Positions 17,408 through 25,367 of a stretch of 64,000 bases of DNA are shown here, piece after piece (the first letter of the stretch is position 1; each line of letters begins with the position of its first letter). The DNA lies in the NCBI RefSeq assembly GCF_003172915.1, contig NZ_QGKU01000030.1, positions 1 through 64,000 of the forward strand, in the 5' to 3' direction. The stretch comes from Meridianimarinicoccus roseus. GTDB taxonomy: Bacteria > Pseudomonadota > Alphaproteobacteria > Rhodobacterales > Rhodobacteraceae. The position numbers were made by a program, and so were the translations under genes. The notes beneath the pieces are model-generated. The model ran no database searches. It was not told the DNA's origin and worked only from the letters and a program-made list of their open reading frames with translations.

Positions 17408-18268
17408 ATGGCATATCCAGAGGCTTTCGGGAACGACCCGGATGCGCAGGGGGCGATCGCCGTCTCCGGCTCGCGTATCATGGGATGGCTCGGCGCGCTG
17501 TCGTCGGTGGCTTTGCTGGCGGGTTTGGGCGTGTGGGTGCATGACCTTGCGACGCGCGATGCGCGCGCCGTGCCGGTTGTGCGGGCGATGGAAGGCCCGG
17601 CGCGGGTCCAGCCCGCCGATCCGGGCGGCTTCGAGGCCGCGCATCAGGGCTTCGCGGTAAATGCGGTGGCATCCGACACGCCGGTGCCCCCGGTGGGCGA
17701 GCGGGTCGTGATCGCGCCCGAACCTGTAGGCCCCAGCGTCGAGGATATCGGCGTTCCCGTGGCCACGGCGCCTCCGCCGGATCCGGCGACCAGCCTGCGC
17801 AATGCCATCGATGGCGCACTCAGCGAGGTGCTGGGCACTGGTGTGTTGCCCGCGCCGGACAGCGGCGATGGTGCGGCGCCTGCGCCGGAAGCCATGGACC
17901 TGCGCCCGCGCCCACAAAAGCGCCCCGATCTCGACATCGTCACCCGCGCTGTGCCCACAGCAGCTCTGCCCTCCATCGCCACACGGCCCGAGGCCATCGA
18001 CCCGGACCTCATCCCTCCAGGCACGCGGCTGGTTCAGCTTGGCTCCTTCGACACCGAGGATGGCGCGCTCTCGGCATGGGGCGATCTGTCGGGCCGCTTC
18101 GGCGACTACATGGCGCCTAAATCCCGCGTGATCGAGGTTGCGGACCTTGGCGGGCAAACCGTGTATCGCCTTCAGGCATACGGGTTTGAGGGGCTGTCTG
18201 ATGCGCGCAGTTTCTGTGCCGTCCTGCTGGCCGAGAAGGCCGATTGTATTCCCGCCCTGAAGCGGTAG
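17408..18268 (+). CDS. SPOR domain protein, single-pass inner membrane
   Basis: A 286-aa bitopic membrane protein: a short cytoplasmic N-terminus, a transmembrane helix at about residues 26-43, a long Pro/Ala-rich periplasmic linker, and a C-terminal SPOR-like domain from about residue 208 (TRLVQLGSFDTEDGALSAW). SPOR domains bind denuded peptidoglycan glycan at division sites. The next gene is nagZ, a cell-wall recycling enzyme, consistent with an envelope role. The start has GGGG 5 nt upstream. Two Cys residues near the end (FCAVLL...DCIP) may form a disulfide. Confidence 0.85.
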   Translation: MAYPEAFGNDPDAQGAIAVSGSRIMGWLGALSSVALLAGLGVWVHDLATRDARAVPVVRAMEGPARVQPADPGGFEAAHQGFAVNAVASDTPVPPVGERVVIAPEPVGPSVEDIGVPVATAPPPDPATSLRNAIDGALSEVLGTGVLPAPDSGDGAAPAPEAMDLRPRPQKRPDLDIVTRAVPTAALPSIATRPEAIDPDLIPPGTRLVQLGSFDTEDGALSAWGDLSGRFGDYMAPKSRVIEVADLGGQTVYRLQAYGFEGLSDARSFCAVLLAEKADCIPALKR

Positions 18269-18341
18269 GTGCGTTGGGCGGTTTCCAAGTCGGCCGGGCC
18301 GGACTAGGCTTCGAGCAAGGCAAGCTGGGCAGGAGGGGCGC

Positions 18342-19340
18342 ATGAGCACCGGGGCCACGATCTTCGGCTGTTCTGGCCCGGTGCTGACCGGGCAGGAAGC
18401 GGCGTTCTTCCGGCAGGCCGACCCATGGGGCTTCATCCTTTTCGCCCGAAATGTGGAGGCCCCCGCGCAACTTTCGGCCCTGTGCGACGCGCTTCGCGGT
18501 ACAGTGGGCCGCGAAGCGCCGATCCTCGTCGACCAGGAGGGAGGACGCGTGCAGCGCCTGCGGCCTCCGCACTGGCGTGACTGGCCGCCCGCATTGGAGC
18601 AGGCCGCGCAGGTCGGTGCGCGCGGCATGTACCTGCGCGCGCGTATCATGGCCCATGAACTCCATGCCGTGGGCATCGACGCCAATTGCGCGCCGCTGGC
18701 CGACATCGCCGGAGCCGACACGCACCCTTTCCTGCGCAACCGCTGCTACGGCACGACGCCGGGCACCGTGATTTCATCCGCCCGGGCCACCGCCGAAGGG
18801 CTGCTTGCAGGGGGCGTGCTGCCGGTGCTCAAGCATCTGCCGGGGCATGGCCGTGCGACGGTTGACAGCCATCTCGACCTGCCCCGCGTCACCGCACCGC
18901 TGGACGAGTTGCGCCGCACGGATTTCGCCGCCTTTCGCGCGCTGGCCGATCTGCCGCTGGGCATGACCGCTCATATCGTGTTCGACGCGCTCGATCCCGA
19001 CGCGCCCGCGACGCAATCGGCAGCGTCGATGGCCTGCATCCGGGACGAGATCGGGTTTGGCGGACTGGTGATGACAGACGATCTGTCGATGCGGGCGCTG
19101 CGGGGTACCGTGGCCGAGCGGGCGGCCCGGTCGCTGGCCGCGGGCTGCGACGTGATCCTGCATTGCAACGGCGATCTGCCCGAGATGGAGGCTGTCGCGG
19201 GGGCCGCGGGGCAGCTTTCAGCCGGGGCCGCTACCCGCGCGGGCTGGGCGCTGGCGGCCCGGCGCGCGCCCGACGCCGCCGACATTCCCGCGCTTGAGGC
19301 GGAATTGGCCGTGCTGTCCGGGCAGGCGGCACATGGCTGA
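18342..19340 (+). CDS. nagZ: Beta-N-acetylhexosaminidase
   Basis: A 332-aa cytosolic GH3 enzyme that removes GlcNAc from 1,6-anhydro-muropeptides in cell-wall recycling. Diagnostic motifs are ILVDQEGGRVQRL, KHLPGHGRATVDSH (starting at residue 164, carrying the general acid/base His of NagZ) and the nucleophile segment VMTDDLSM. GGAGGGG precedes the ATG at 18342. The end overlaps scpA by 8 bp, indicating an operon SPOR-nagZ-scpA-scpB. Confidence 0.94.
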   Translation: MSTGATIFGCSGPVLTGQEAAFFRQADPWGFILFARNVEAPAQLSALCDALRGTVGREAPILVDQEGGRVQRLRPPHWRDWPPALEQAAQVGARGMYLRARIMAHELHAVGIDANCAPLADIAGADTHPFLRNRCYGTTPGTVISSARATAEGLLAGGVLPVLKHLPGHGRATVDSHLDLPRVTAPLDELRRTDFAAFRALADLPLGMTAHIVFDALDPDAPATQSAASMACIRDEIGFGGLVMTDDLSMRALRGTVAERAARSLAAGCDVILHCNGDLPEMEAVAGAAGQLSAGAATRAGWALAARRAPDAADIPALEAELAVLSGQAAHG

Positions 19341-20154
19341 TACGCCCGGCCAGCCCACGCCCGATGCGCCGCACGGGACGGAGGGCAATGTCACAGACAT
19401 TTCCGCGCGGCGCGCGGCCGAGGCGCTGATCGTCGACGTGGACGGCTTCGAGGGGCCGCTGGACCTGCTTCTGATGCTGTCGCGTACGCAGAAGGTTGAT
19501 CTACGTCGGATTTCGGTGCTTGCCCTGGCTGAGCAGTACCTCGCTTTCGTGGAAAAGGCGAAGGAACTGCGGATCGAGCTTGCCGCCGATTACCTCGTCA
19601 TGGCTGCGTGGCTGGCCTTCCTGAAATCACGCCTGCTGTTGCCCCCCGACCCCGAGGATGATGGCCCTTCCGGCGAGGATCTTGCCGCGCATCTGGCGTT
19701 CCAGCTGGAGCGGCTGGAGGCGATGCGCGATGCTGCAGCCCGGTTGATGGCGCGCGACCGGCTGGGGCGCGACGTGTTCGCGCGCGGGGAGCCCGAAACG
19801 GTGGGCCGGGTGCGGCGCACGCAATTCACCGCCTCTCTGCTGGACCTGATGCAGGCCTATGCGCGGCTGCGCACCAAGGACGAATTTCGCCCCTTCGTGA
19901 TGGACCGCAAGGCAATTCTGACGATGGAAGAAGCGCTGGCGCGGATACGCCCGCTGATCGGCTTCGCAGGTGACTGGACCGACCTTTCAAGCTACTTGCC
20001 CGATGGCTGGCAGGCAGACCCGGCTAGGCGCCGGTCGGCCACGGCGGCAACCTTTGCGGCGGTTCTGGAACTGGCCAAGGCCGGGCAACTCGAGTTGCGC
20101 CAGTCAGGAACCTTCGCCCCGATCAGTCTGCGCAAGCGGGGCGACGACACATGA
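19333..20154 (+). CDS. scpA: Segregation and condensation protein A
   Basis: A 273-aa kleisin that bridges SMC and ScpB in chromosome condensation. The N-terminal family signature VDGFEGPLDLLLMLSRTQKVDL and the motif AADYLVMAAWLAFLKSRLLL are clear, and the winged-helix C-terminus is present. I start at the ATG at 19333, which overlaps the nagZ stop and is preceded by a GGCAGGCGG stretch; an in-frame GTC-ACA-GAC region further on offers no better ATG start. It overlaps scpB by 4 bp (ATGA). Confidence 0.94.
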   Translation: MADTPGQPTPDAPHGTEGNVTDISARRAAEALIVDVDGFEGPLDLLLMLSRTQKVDLRRISVLALAEQYLAFVEKAKELRIELAADYLVMAAWLAFLKSRLLLPPDPEDDGPSGEDLAAHLAFQLERLEAMRDAAARLMARDRLGRDVFARGEPETVGRVRRTQFTASLLDLMQAYARLRTKDEFRPFVMDRKAILTMEEALARIRPLIGFAGDWTDLSSYLPDGWQADPARRRSATAATFAAVLELAKAGQLELRQSGTFAPISLRKRGDDT

Positions 20155-20855
20155 GCAACGATCCGCAAGCCCCTGAAAATGAACTTGATCCAAGTCTGTT
20201 CGAAGCCCCCCCGATGGGTGAGCAGGAGCGCATGGTCGAAGCTGTCCTGTTCGCGTCGGCCGACCCGGTGACGATCAAGGACCTGACCGCGCGGCTGCCT
20301 CATGGCAGTGACCCTACGACTGCGCTGGTGCATCTGGAAAAGCGCTACGAGGGGCGCGGGGTGCGTCTGGTGCGGGTGGGCGAGGCGTTCGCGTTCCGCA
20401 CCGCGCCGGACCTGTCGTTCCTGATGCGCCGGGAGACGGTAGAGACGCGCAAGCTGAGCCGCGCCGCGATCGAGACGCTGGCGATCATCGCCTACCACCA
20501 GCCCGTCACCCGTGCCGAGATCGAGGAGATCCGCGGCGTCGGTGTCAGCCGCGGCACCATCGACCAGCTTCTGGAGATGGAGTGGATTCGCATCGGTCGC
20601 CGCCGGATGACCCCCGGACGCCCCGTCACCTTCGTGGTCACCGAAGGCTTCCTTGACCACTTCAGCCTTGAATCCGCACGGGATTTGCCGGGTTTGAAGG
20701 AATTGCGCGCAGCCGGCCTGCTGGACAACCGCCCGCCGCCCAGCGGCGCGGAGACCGAGGGCGAGGCCCCGTCCGAGAGCGAAGAGGGTGATCTGTTCGA
20801 CGGCGATGCGGCGCTCGGCAGCGATGCCCCAGACCCGCCGGACGGGGCGCGCTGA
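20151..20855 (+). CDS. scpB: Segregation and condensation protein B
   Basis: A 234-aa ScpB with two winged-helix domains that partners ScpA and SMC. Typical segments are MVEAVLFASADPVTIKDL and LAIIAYHQPVTRAEIEEIRG, followed by the acidic C-terminal tail. Translationally coupled to scpA by an ATGA overlap. The tatABC genes that often follow scpB in Rhodobacterales are not found; instead 213 bp of non-coding DNA leads to the convergent bluB. Confidence 0.94.
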   Translation: MSNDPQAPENELDPSLFEAPPMGEQERMVEAVLFASADPVTIKDLTARLPHGSDPTTALVHLEKRYEGRGVRLVRVGEAFAFRTAPDLSFLMRRETVETRKLSRAAIETLAIIAYHQPVTRAEIEEIRGVGVSRGTIDQLLEMEWIRIGRRRMTPGRPVTFVVTEGFLDHFSLESARDLPGLKELRAAGLLDNRPPPSGAETEGEAPSESEEGDLFDGDAALGSDAPDPPDGAR

Positions 20856-21068
20856 CCCCTTGAAAACCGCTTCCCGACTGGCTCGGCCCCCACGTGTGAC
20901 ACCCCACCGGCGTTGTCGGGGAAGCCGCTGTCGCGGCGCGTTCGAGCGCCGAAAACCATGCGGGGATGCTGTAGGTTTCCTGTAGGGGTCCTGTCGGCGC
21001 ACGCCAGGGCCGCGTCGGCGTGGACGGAATGCGGCGTGGATGGCGGCTGGGCGCCGGGCGCGAGCCTG

Positions 21069-21740
21069 TCAGACCTCGGACCAGGACGCGCGCGTGTTCT
21101 GCTGCCAACCGGTGCGGTGGAGCAGCGGCGTGTCGTCGCTGAAGCGTGGATAGCCGAGGCACAGGTAGGCGGTGAAGCGCCAGTGCGGCGGCGCGTCGAG
21201 CGCACCTGCGACCGCAGCCGGATCGAGTATCGACACCCAGCCGAGCCCGAGATTTTCCACCCGCGCCGCCAGCCAGAGCGTGTGGATTGCGGTGACTGTG
21301 GAGTAGGTCAGCATCTCGGGCATGGTTTGCCGCCCGAGTCCGCGCCCTTCCGCGGGATCGGTGTCGGTGAACACGGCAAGATGTTCGGGCGCCTCGCGCA
21401 GTCCGGCCAGTTTCAGCGCCAGATAGTCGGCGCGCGTGTCGCCGTCATAGCCGTCCGCGGCGCGGGTGTTCTCTGCCTCGAAGATGGCGGCGATGCGCGC
21501 GCGCAGGGCGGGGTCGCGTAGCCGCAGGAAGTGCCAAGGCCGCGAATTTCCGACAGAGGGCGCGAGGTCAACCGCCGCTTGCAGCCGGTTCAGCACTTCC
21601 GGCGCCACCGGGTCAGGGCGGAAATGGCGAACGTCCCGCCGCCAGCGCAGCACGTCATGCAGCAACGCGGCCTCCTGCGGGGAGAAACGTCGTTCGTTGC
21701 CCGCGCCACCCGGCGTATCGCCAGCCGCGTCGTCAGGCAT
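21069..21740 (-). CDS. bluB: 5,6-dimethylbenzimidazole synthase
   Basis: A 223-aa nitroreductase-fold flavoenzyme that breaks down FMNH2 with oxygen to form the lower ligand of vitamin B12. BluB-specific stretches include RRDVRHFRPDPVAPEVL, LAPSVGNSRPWHFL and LWLAARVENLGLGWVSILDP. The start overlaps the glk stop by 8 bp, so it is the last gene of the aglR-bgl-glk unit, an unexpected place for a cobalamin gene. No B12 riboswitch is seen. A different nitroreductase function is possible but less likely. Confidence 0.88.
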   Translation of the reverse strand: MPDDAAGDTPGGAGNERRFSPQEAALLHDVLRWRRDVRHFRPDPVAPEVLNRLQAAVDLAPSVGNSRPWHFLRLRDPALRARIAAIFEAENTRAADGYDGDTRADYLALKLAGLREAPEHLAVFTDTDPAEGRGLGRQTMPEMLTYSTVTAIHTLWLAARVENLGLGWVSILDPAAVAGALDAPPHWRFTAYLCLGYPRFSDDTPLLHRTGWQQNTRASWSEV

Positions 21741-22668
21741 GACGGCGCGCGTAGCGGGCGCAGCCGGTCAGCGCGGAATAGTCGTCCTCCACCAGCCAGA
21801 GGCTGAAATCGCGCATGAATGGACCGAAGCGCCCCTTGTCGTGGAATGCCTCGGGCAGGCCGTGGCTGTCGAAGAACGGGGCCATCGCGCGGGCCAACCC
21901 GCCGATCAGGTAGATCCCGCCCCAAGGCAGGTGCACCAGCGCAAGATCACCAAGCACGCGCCCCAGGATCCGGCAAAACAGGTCGGCGGTTGCGTGGTCC
22001 TGTGCGCTTGGCGCGCCGTTCAACGCCGCCAGAAGATCCTGCGTGGTGGCATGGGCACAGCTGCCCGCCACATGCGCGTTCACCGCCAGCAGACCGCGCC
22101 CCGACAGCGCCTCTTCCACAGACGCGAAACCGTGCCGGTCCGCCAGCGCGCCGGCAAGCGCGACGGTCGCATCGTTCCAGACCGGCAAGCTGATATGGCC
22201 GCATTCGGAGGGCACGACATGGACCTGTTCCTGACCGCGCACGGCATGGACCGGCGCCGCGTTGAAGCCGGTTCCAAGCCCGACCACCAGCCGCGCCTCG
22301 GTCCGGTCGGCATTGGCGGTGCCCATCAGCCGCCGGGTCGGCACGTCTTCGAGCGCGTGTCCCTGCGCTTCGAGATCGTTGATCACGAAGCCGCGCGCAG
22401 CGCCGGTCGCTGCTCTGAGCGTCGCGGCGTCCATCGTCCAGTCGAGATTGGTCATCCGCCCGACGCCGCCGCGCACCGGCCCGGCCACGGCAACGCAGGC
22501 TTCGGTGATCCGCGTCTCGCCCAGCCCGGCGAGGTAATGGCGCAGAACCGCGTCCAGCGCGCCGAATTCAGCGTTGCGGAAGCGGGCGATTTCGCGCGGG
22601 GCGTCGGGCGTGTCGCACAGCGCAACGCGCGTGTTGGTTCCGCCGATATCGGCCACAAGTGCTGTCAT
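21733..22668 (-). CDS. glk: Glucokinase
   Basis: A 311-aa cytosolic glucokinase that phosphorylates the glucose released by the GH1 and GH13 enzymes of this island. The phosphate-binding motif DIGGTNTRVAL starts at residue 7, and the ROK-unlike bacterial glucokinase motifs (VAGPVRGG, LGTGFNAAPVH) follow. I set the start at the ATG at 22668, which has CAGGA upstream. It follows the GH1 gene by 43 bp and overlaps bluB. Confidence 0.92.
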   Translation of the reverse strand: MTALVADIGGTNTRVALCDTPDAPREIARFRNAEFGALDAVLRHYLAGLGETRITEACVAVAGPVRGGVGRMTNLDWTMDAATLRAATGAARGFVINDLEAQGHALEDVPTRRLMGTANADRTEARLVVGLGTGFNAAPVHAVRGQEQVHVVPSECGHISLPVWNDATVALAGALADRHGFASVEEALSGRGLLAVNAHVAGSCAHATTQDLLAALNGAPSAQDHATADLFCRILGRVLGDLALVHLPWGGIYLIGGLARAMAPFFDSHGLPEAFHDKGRFGPFMRDFSLWLVEDDYSALTGCARYARRHA

Positions 22669-22711
22669 GGGTCGGTCCTGCTTTCTGCCCGTCGCATCGG
22701 GCGGGCCGGTG

Positions 22712-24046
22712 TCACGCGCTAACAAGCATGTCGCGCACGGCGTGCCAAGACGCCTTTGGCGTTCTTTCGAGCGTATCGAAATCCACATGGACCAGTCCGA
22801 AGCGCTGGTCGTAGCCGCGCGACCATTCGTAATTGTCCATCAGAGACCACACGTAATAGCCCTTGACCGGCGCGCCGTCGTCCAGCGCACGCCGCACGCT
22901 GGCGAGGTGCGAATTCAGATAATCGATGCGCGGCTGGTCGTCGATGCGGCCGTCGCGGATCACGTCCGGGTTGGCCATGCCGTTTTCGGTGACGTAGAGC
23001 GGCAAGTCGCCTGTGTAGTCGGTCGCCGTGCGGGTCAGGAAGTGGTGGAGGCCTTCGGGGTAGATCTCCCAGCCCATCTGCGTGTGTGGCGGCGGGCCGT
23101 CCACCTCTTTCAGTGCGGGCCATGCGGTGTCGTCATGGGCGATGCGTTTGCAGGTGTAGTAGTTCAGCCCGAGCCAGTCGAGAGGAGCCTGGATGACGCC
23201 GAAATCGTCCTGCCAGCCGGACGGCAGATGCGGCTCCAGTCCTTCGAGCACGTTGTCGGGGTAGCGGCCGTGGAACAGGCCCGACAGGAACACCCGGTTG
23301 TAGAACCCGTCATAGCGGTCCGCCGCGGCTACGTCTTCGGGGCTGTCGGTCAGCGGGTGGGGGTATTCGAAATTGCACACCGCGCCGAGATTGGTCATGC
23401 CGTGGCCACGCATCACGCCGATCGCGGTGCCGTGGGATTTCAGCACGTGGTGGATTGCGCGGGCGGTGGCGCGGATATCGCGCAGGCCCGGCGCGTGCAC
23501 GCCCATGAAGTGCGACAGCCACGCAACGCACCACGGTTCGTTGATCGGAGCGACAGACCACAGCCGGTCGCCGAACTTGCGCGCGACAAGGTCCGTCATG
23601 TCCCCGAACCATGCGGGCATGTCGGCATTGCGCCAGCCACCCATGTCGGCCAGCGGCTGCGGCATTTCCCAGTGATACAGCGTGGCGGCCGGTTTCAGGC
23701 CGCGTTCCAGCATACCGTCGATCAGCCTGTCGTAGAAGGCCAGCCCTTCGGCATTGGGGGTTCCGCGCCCGTCCGGCAGCAGCCGCGCCCAGGACATCGA
23801 GAAGCGGTAGCTGTCGAAGCCCGCGTCGCGGATCATGTCGAGGTCCGCCTCCCAGCGGTGCAGGTGGTCGCAGGCTAGATCGCCGTTTTCGGCGCGCTCG
23901 ACATTGCCGGGCGTGGCGGCGAAGCTGTCCCAGTGGGTCGGACCCGCTCCGCCCTGGGCGTGGCCTTCGATCTGGTAGGCGGATGTTGCCGTGCCGAACA
24001 CGAATCCGTCTGGGAAATCGTCGCGGGTGTGTGTTATTGCTGTCAT
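22712..24046 (-). CDS. GH1 beta-glucosidase
   Basis: A 444-aa cytosolic retaining glycosidase that hydrolyses beta-glucosides. The family opening FPDGFVFGTATSAYQIEG is present. The acid/base is Glu170 in PINEPW, and the nucleophile is Glu354 in YVTENGMA. Length is normal for family 1. AAGGAAGG precedes the ATG at 24046. Located between aglR and glk, it implies that the island handles beta- as well as alpha-linked glucosides, or that the transporter accepts both. Confidence 0.95.
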   Translation of the reverse strand: MTAITHTRDDFPDGFVFGTATSAYQIEGHAQGGAGPTHWDSFAATPGNVERAENGDLACDHLHRWEADLDMIRDAGFDSYRFSMSWARLLPDGRGTPNAEGLAFYDRLIDGMLERGLKPAATLYHWEMPQPLADMGGWRNADMPAWFGDMTDLVARKFGDRLWSVAPINEPWCVAWLSHFMGVHAPGLRDIRATARAIHHVLKSHGTAIGVMRGHGMTNLGAVCNFEYPHPLTDSPEDVAAADRYDGFYNRVFLSGLFHGRYPDNVLEGLEPHLPSGWQDDFGVIQAPLDWLGLNYYTCKRIAHDDTAWPALKEVDGPPPHTQMGWEIYPEGLHHFLTRTATDYTGDLPLYVTENGMANPDVIRDGRIDDQPRIDYLNSHLASVRRALDDGAPVKGYYVWSLMDNYEWSRGYDQRFGLVHVDFDTLERTPKASWHAVRDMLVSA

Positions 24047-24067
24047 GGCGCGTGCCTTCCTTGGCGT

Positions 24068-25102
24068 TCAGGGCCTGGTGTCGTGCCGCAGCGGGCCGGT
24101 GGAGCGGCCGACGATGAGTTCGGCTTCCATCAGGCGTTGGCGCGGGGTGCCGGGGTCGCCGATCAGGTCGATCAGCTGCTCCGCAGCGAACCGCCCGGCC
24201 GTTCTAACCGACGATCGCAGGGCGGTGAAGATCGCCTCGTCGCCGCTGTTGCGGAAGAACGACAGATCATCGTCATAGGTGATGAGCGAGAAGTCCCGCC
24301 CGAGCCGCACGCCCGCTTCGTCGGCGGCGCGTCGCATGCCGAAGGCGATGATGGCGGAAGCCGAAAGGCAGGCGGTGGGTGGATCTTCCTGCGTCAGCAA
24401 GTGGCGCATGGCGGCGTAGCCGTACCCTTCGGTCATCTCGTCGGTGAGCATCAGCGCTGGGTCGGGAGCAAGGCCGCGCGCGGCGAGGCCCGCTTCGAAC
24501 CCGGTGCGGCGGCGCACCGCGAATCCCAGTCTCTCGCGCCCATTCACCAGCGCGATGCGACGGTGGCCGAGATCGACGAGGAATTCGGTGGCCCGCTGGA
24601 AGGCGCGCTTGTTGTTCACGTCGACATAGGAGTAGTCGTCGGGCAAGTCGGTGGCGCGCCCATGTACGACGAAGGGCAGGCCGACCTTCCGAAGCAGCGC
24701 GATGCGTGGGTCGTCCACCGTGGGGGATTGCACGATCACGCCATCCACCATGCGCTTGGACGCCATGTCGAGATAGACCCGATCCTCCTGGTCGTCGCCG
24801 ATCACCGACAGCACGATGTCGTAGCCGTGCCGCATGTAGGTTTCGGACGCGCCTGCGATGAAGTCCGCGAAGACGGGGTTCACCATCTCGGTGCGGGTCG
24901 AGAGCGGAATCACGTGACCGATCGCCATGGCGCGGCCCGTCGCCAGCGCCTTGGCGCGGGTGTTCGGCCTGTAGTTGTGTTGCCGCGCCGCGTCGAGCAC
25001 GCGCTGGCGGGTGGCCTCGGACACTTCGGGATAGCCGTTCAGCGCACGGCTGACCGTGGTCTGCGACAACCCGAGTTCAACCGCCAAATCCCTGAGATTC
25101 AT
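24068..25102 (-). CDS. aglR: LacI family regulator of the glucoside island, AglR-like
   Basis: A 344-aa repressor. The N-terminal HTH (MNLRDLAVELGLSQTTVSRALNGYPEVSE) and hinge helix (RPNTRAKALATG) are followed by a periplasmic-binding-like effector domain. It is divergent from aglE and heads its own unit with bgl, glk and bluB. The palindrome AAAGCGCTTT lies 15 bp before its start codon, which suggests autoregulation, and a second copy lies before aglE. The effector is probably a glucoside or glucose (inference). No strong ribosome site is visible. Confidence 0.88.
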   Translation of the reverse strand: MNLRDLAVELGLSQTTVSRALNGYPEVSEATRQRVLDAARQHNYRPNTRAKALATGRAMAIGHVIPLSTRTEMVNPVFADFIAGASETYMRHGYDIVLSVIGDDQEDRVYLDMASKRMVDGVIVQSPTVDDPRIALLRKVGLPFVVHGRATDLPDDYSYVDVNNKRAFQRATEFLVDLGHRRIALVNGRERLGFAVRRRTGFEAGLAARGLAPDPALMLTDEMTEGYGYAAMRHLLTQEDPPTACLSASAIIAFGMRRAADEAGVRLGRDFSLITYDDDLSFFRNSGDEAIFTALRSSVRTAGRFAAEQLIDLIGDPGTPRQRLMEAELIVGRSTGPLRHDTRP

Positions 25103-25116
25103 GCCGGAGTGTTATC

Positions 25117-25128
25117 CAAAGCGCTTTC
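25117..25128. promoter_or_regulatory. LacI-type operator upstream of aglR
   Basis: CAAAGCGCTTTC, a 10-bp perfect palindrome (AAAGCGCTTT) that differs by one base from the 12-bp palindrome before aglE. It lies 14 bp upstream of the aglR start codon, so bound repressor could block the aglR-bgl-glk-bluB transcript. The CG-centred form is the classic LacI-family operator core. Confidence 0.75.
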
Positions 25129-25280
25129 AATTACCGGAGAGGCTAAGGCGGTCGCAGCGGCGCGTCAACGGTGACTTATTCTGCGCCGCGGCAATGCAAT
25201 TGCAGAATTGCCTTGTAAAACAGCAGTTTTGGAGAATCGGGATTGACAGTTAACCAAAGGTGCGAAAGGGTCGCCGCAAC

Positions 25281-25292
25281 CAAAGCGCTTTG
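25281..25292. promoter_or_regulatory. LacI-type operator upstream of aglE
   Basis: CAAAGCGCTTTG, a perfect 12-bp palindrome 75 bp before the aglE start codon and 164 bp centre-to-centre from the aglR-proximal site. TTGACT at 25301-25306 with TACGAA 17 nt later (25324-25329) is a possible sigma-70 promoter just downstream. The spacing of the two operators would allow looping. Confidence 0.8.
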
Positions 25293-25367
25293 ACGGGGCT
25301 TTGACTCAGTCCGTGGCACGCGTTACGAATGACAAATATCAATCAAGCACAGAACTGGGAGGTTCGA

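Noticed and set aside
25243-25248. TTGACA as a -35 box for aglE
   Set aside because: No acceptable -10 at 16-18 bp spacing. The TTGACT/TACGAA pair beyond the operator fits better.
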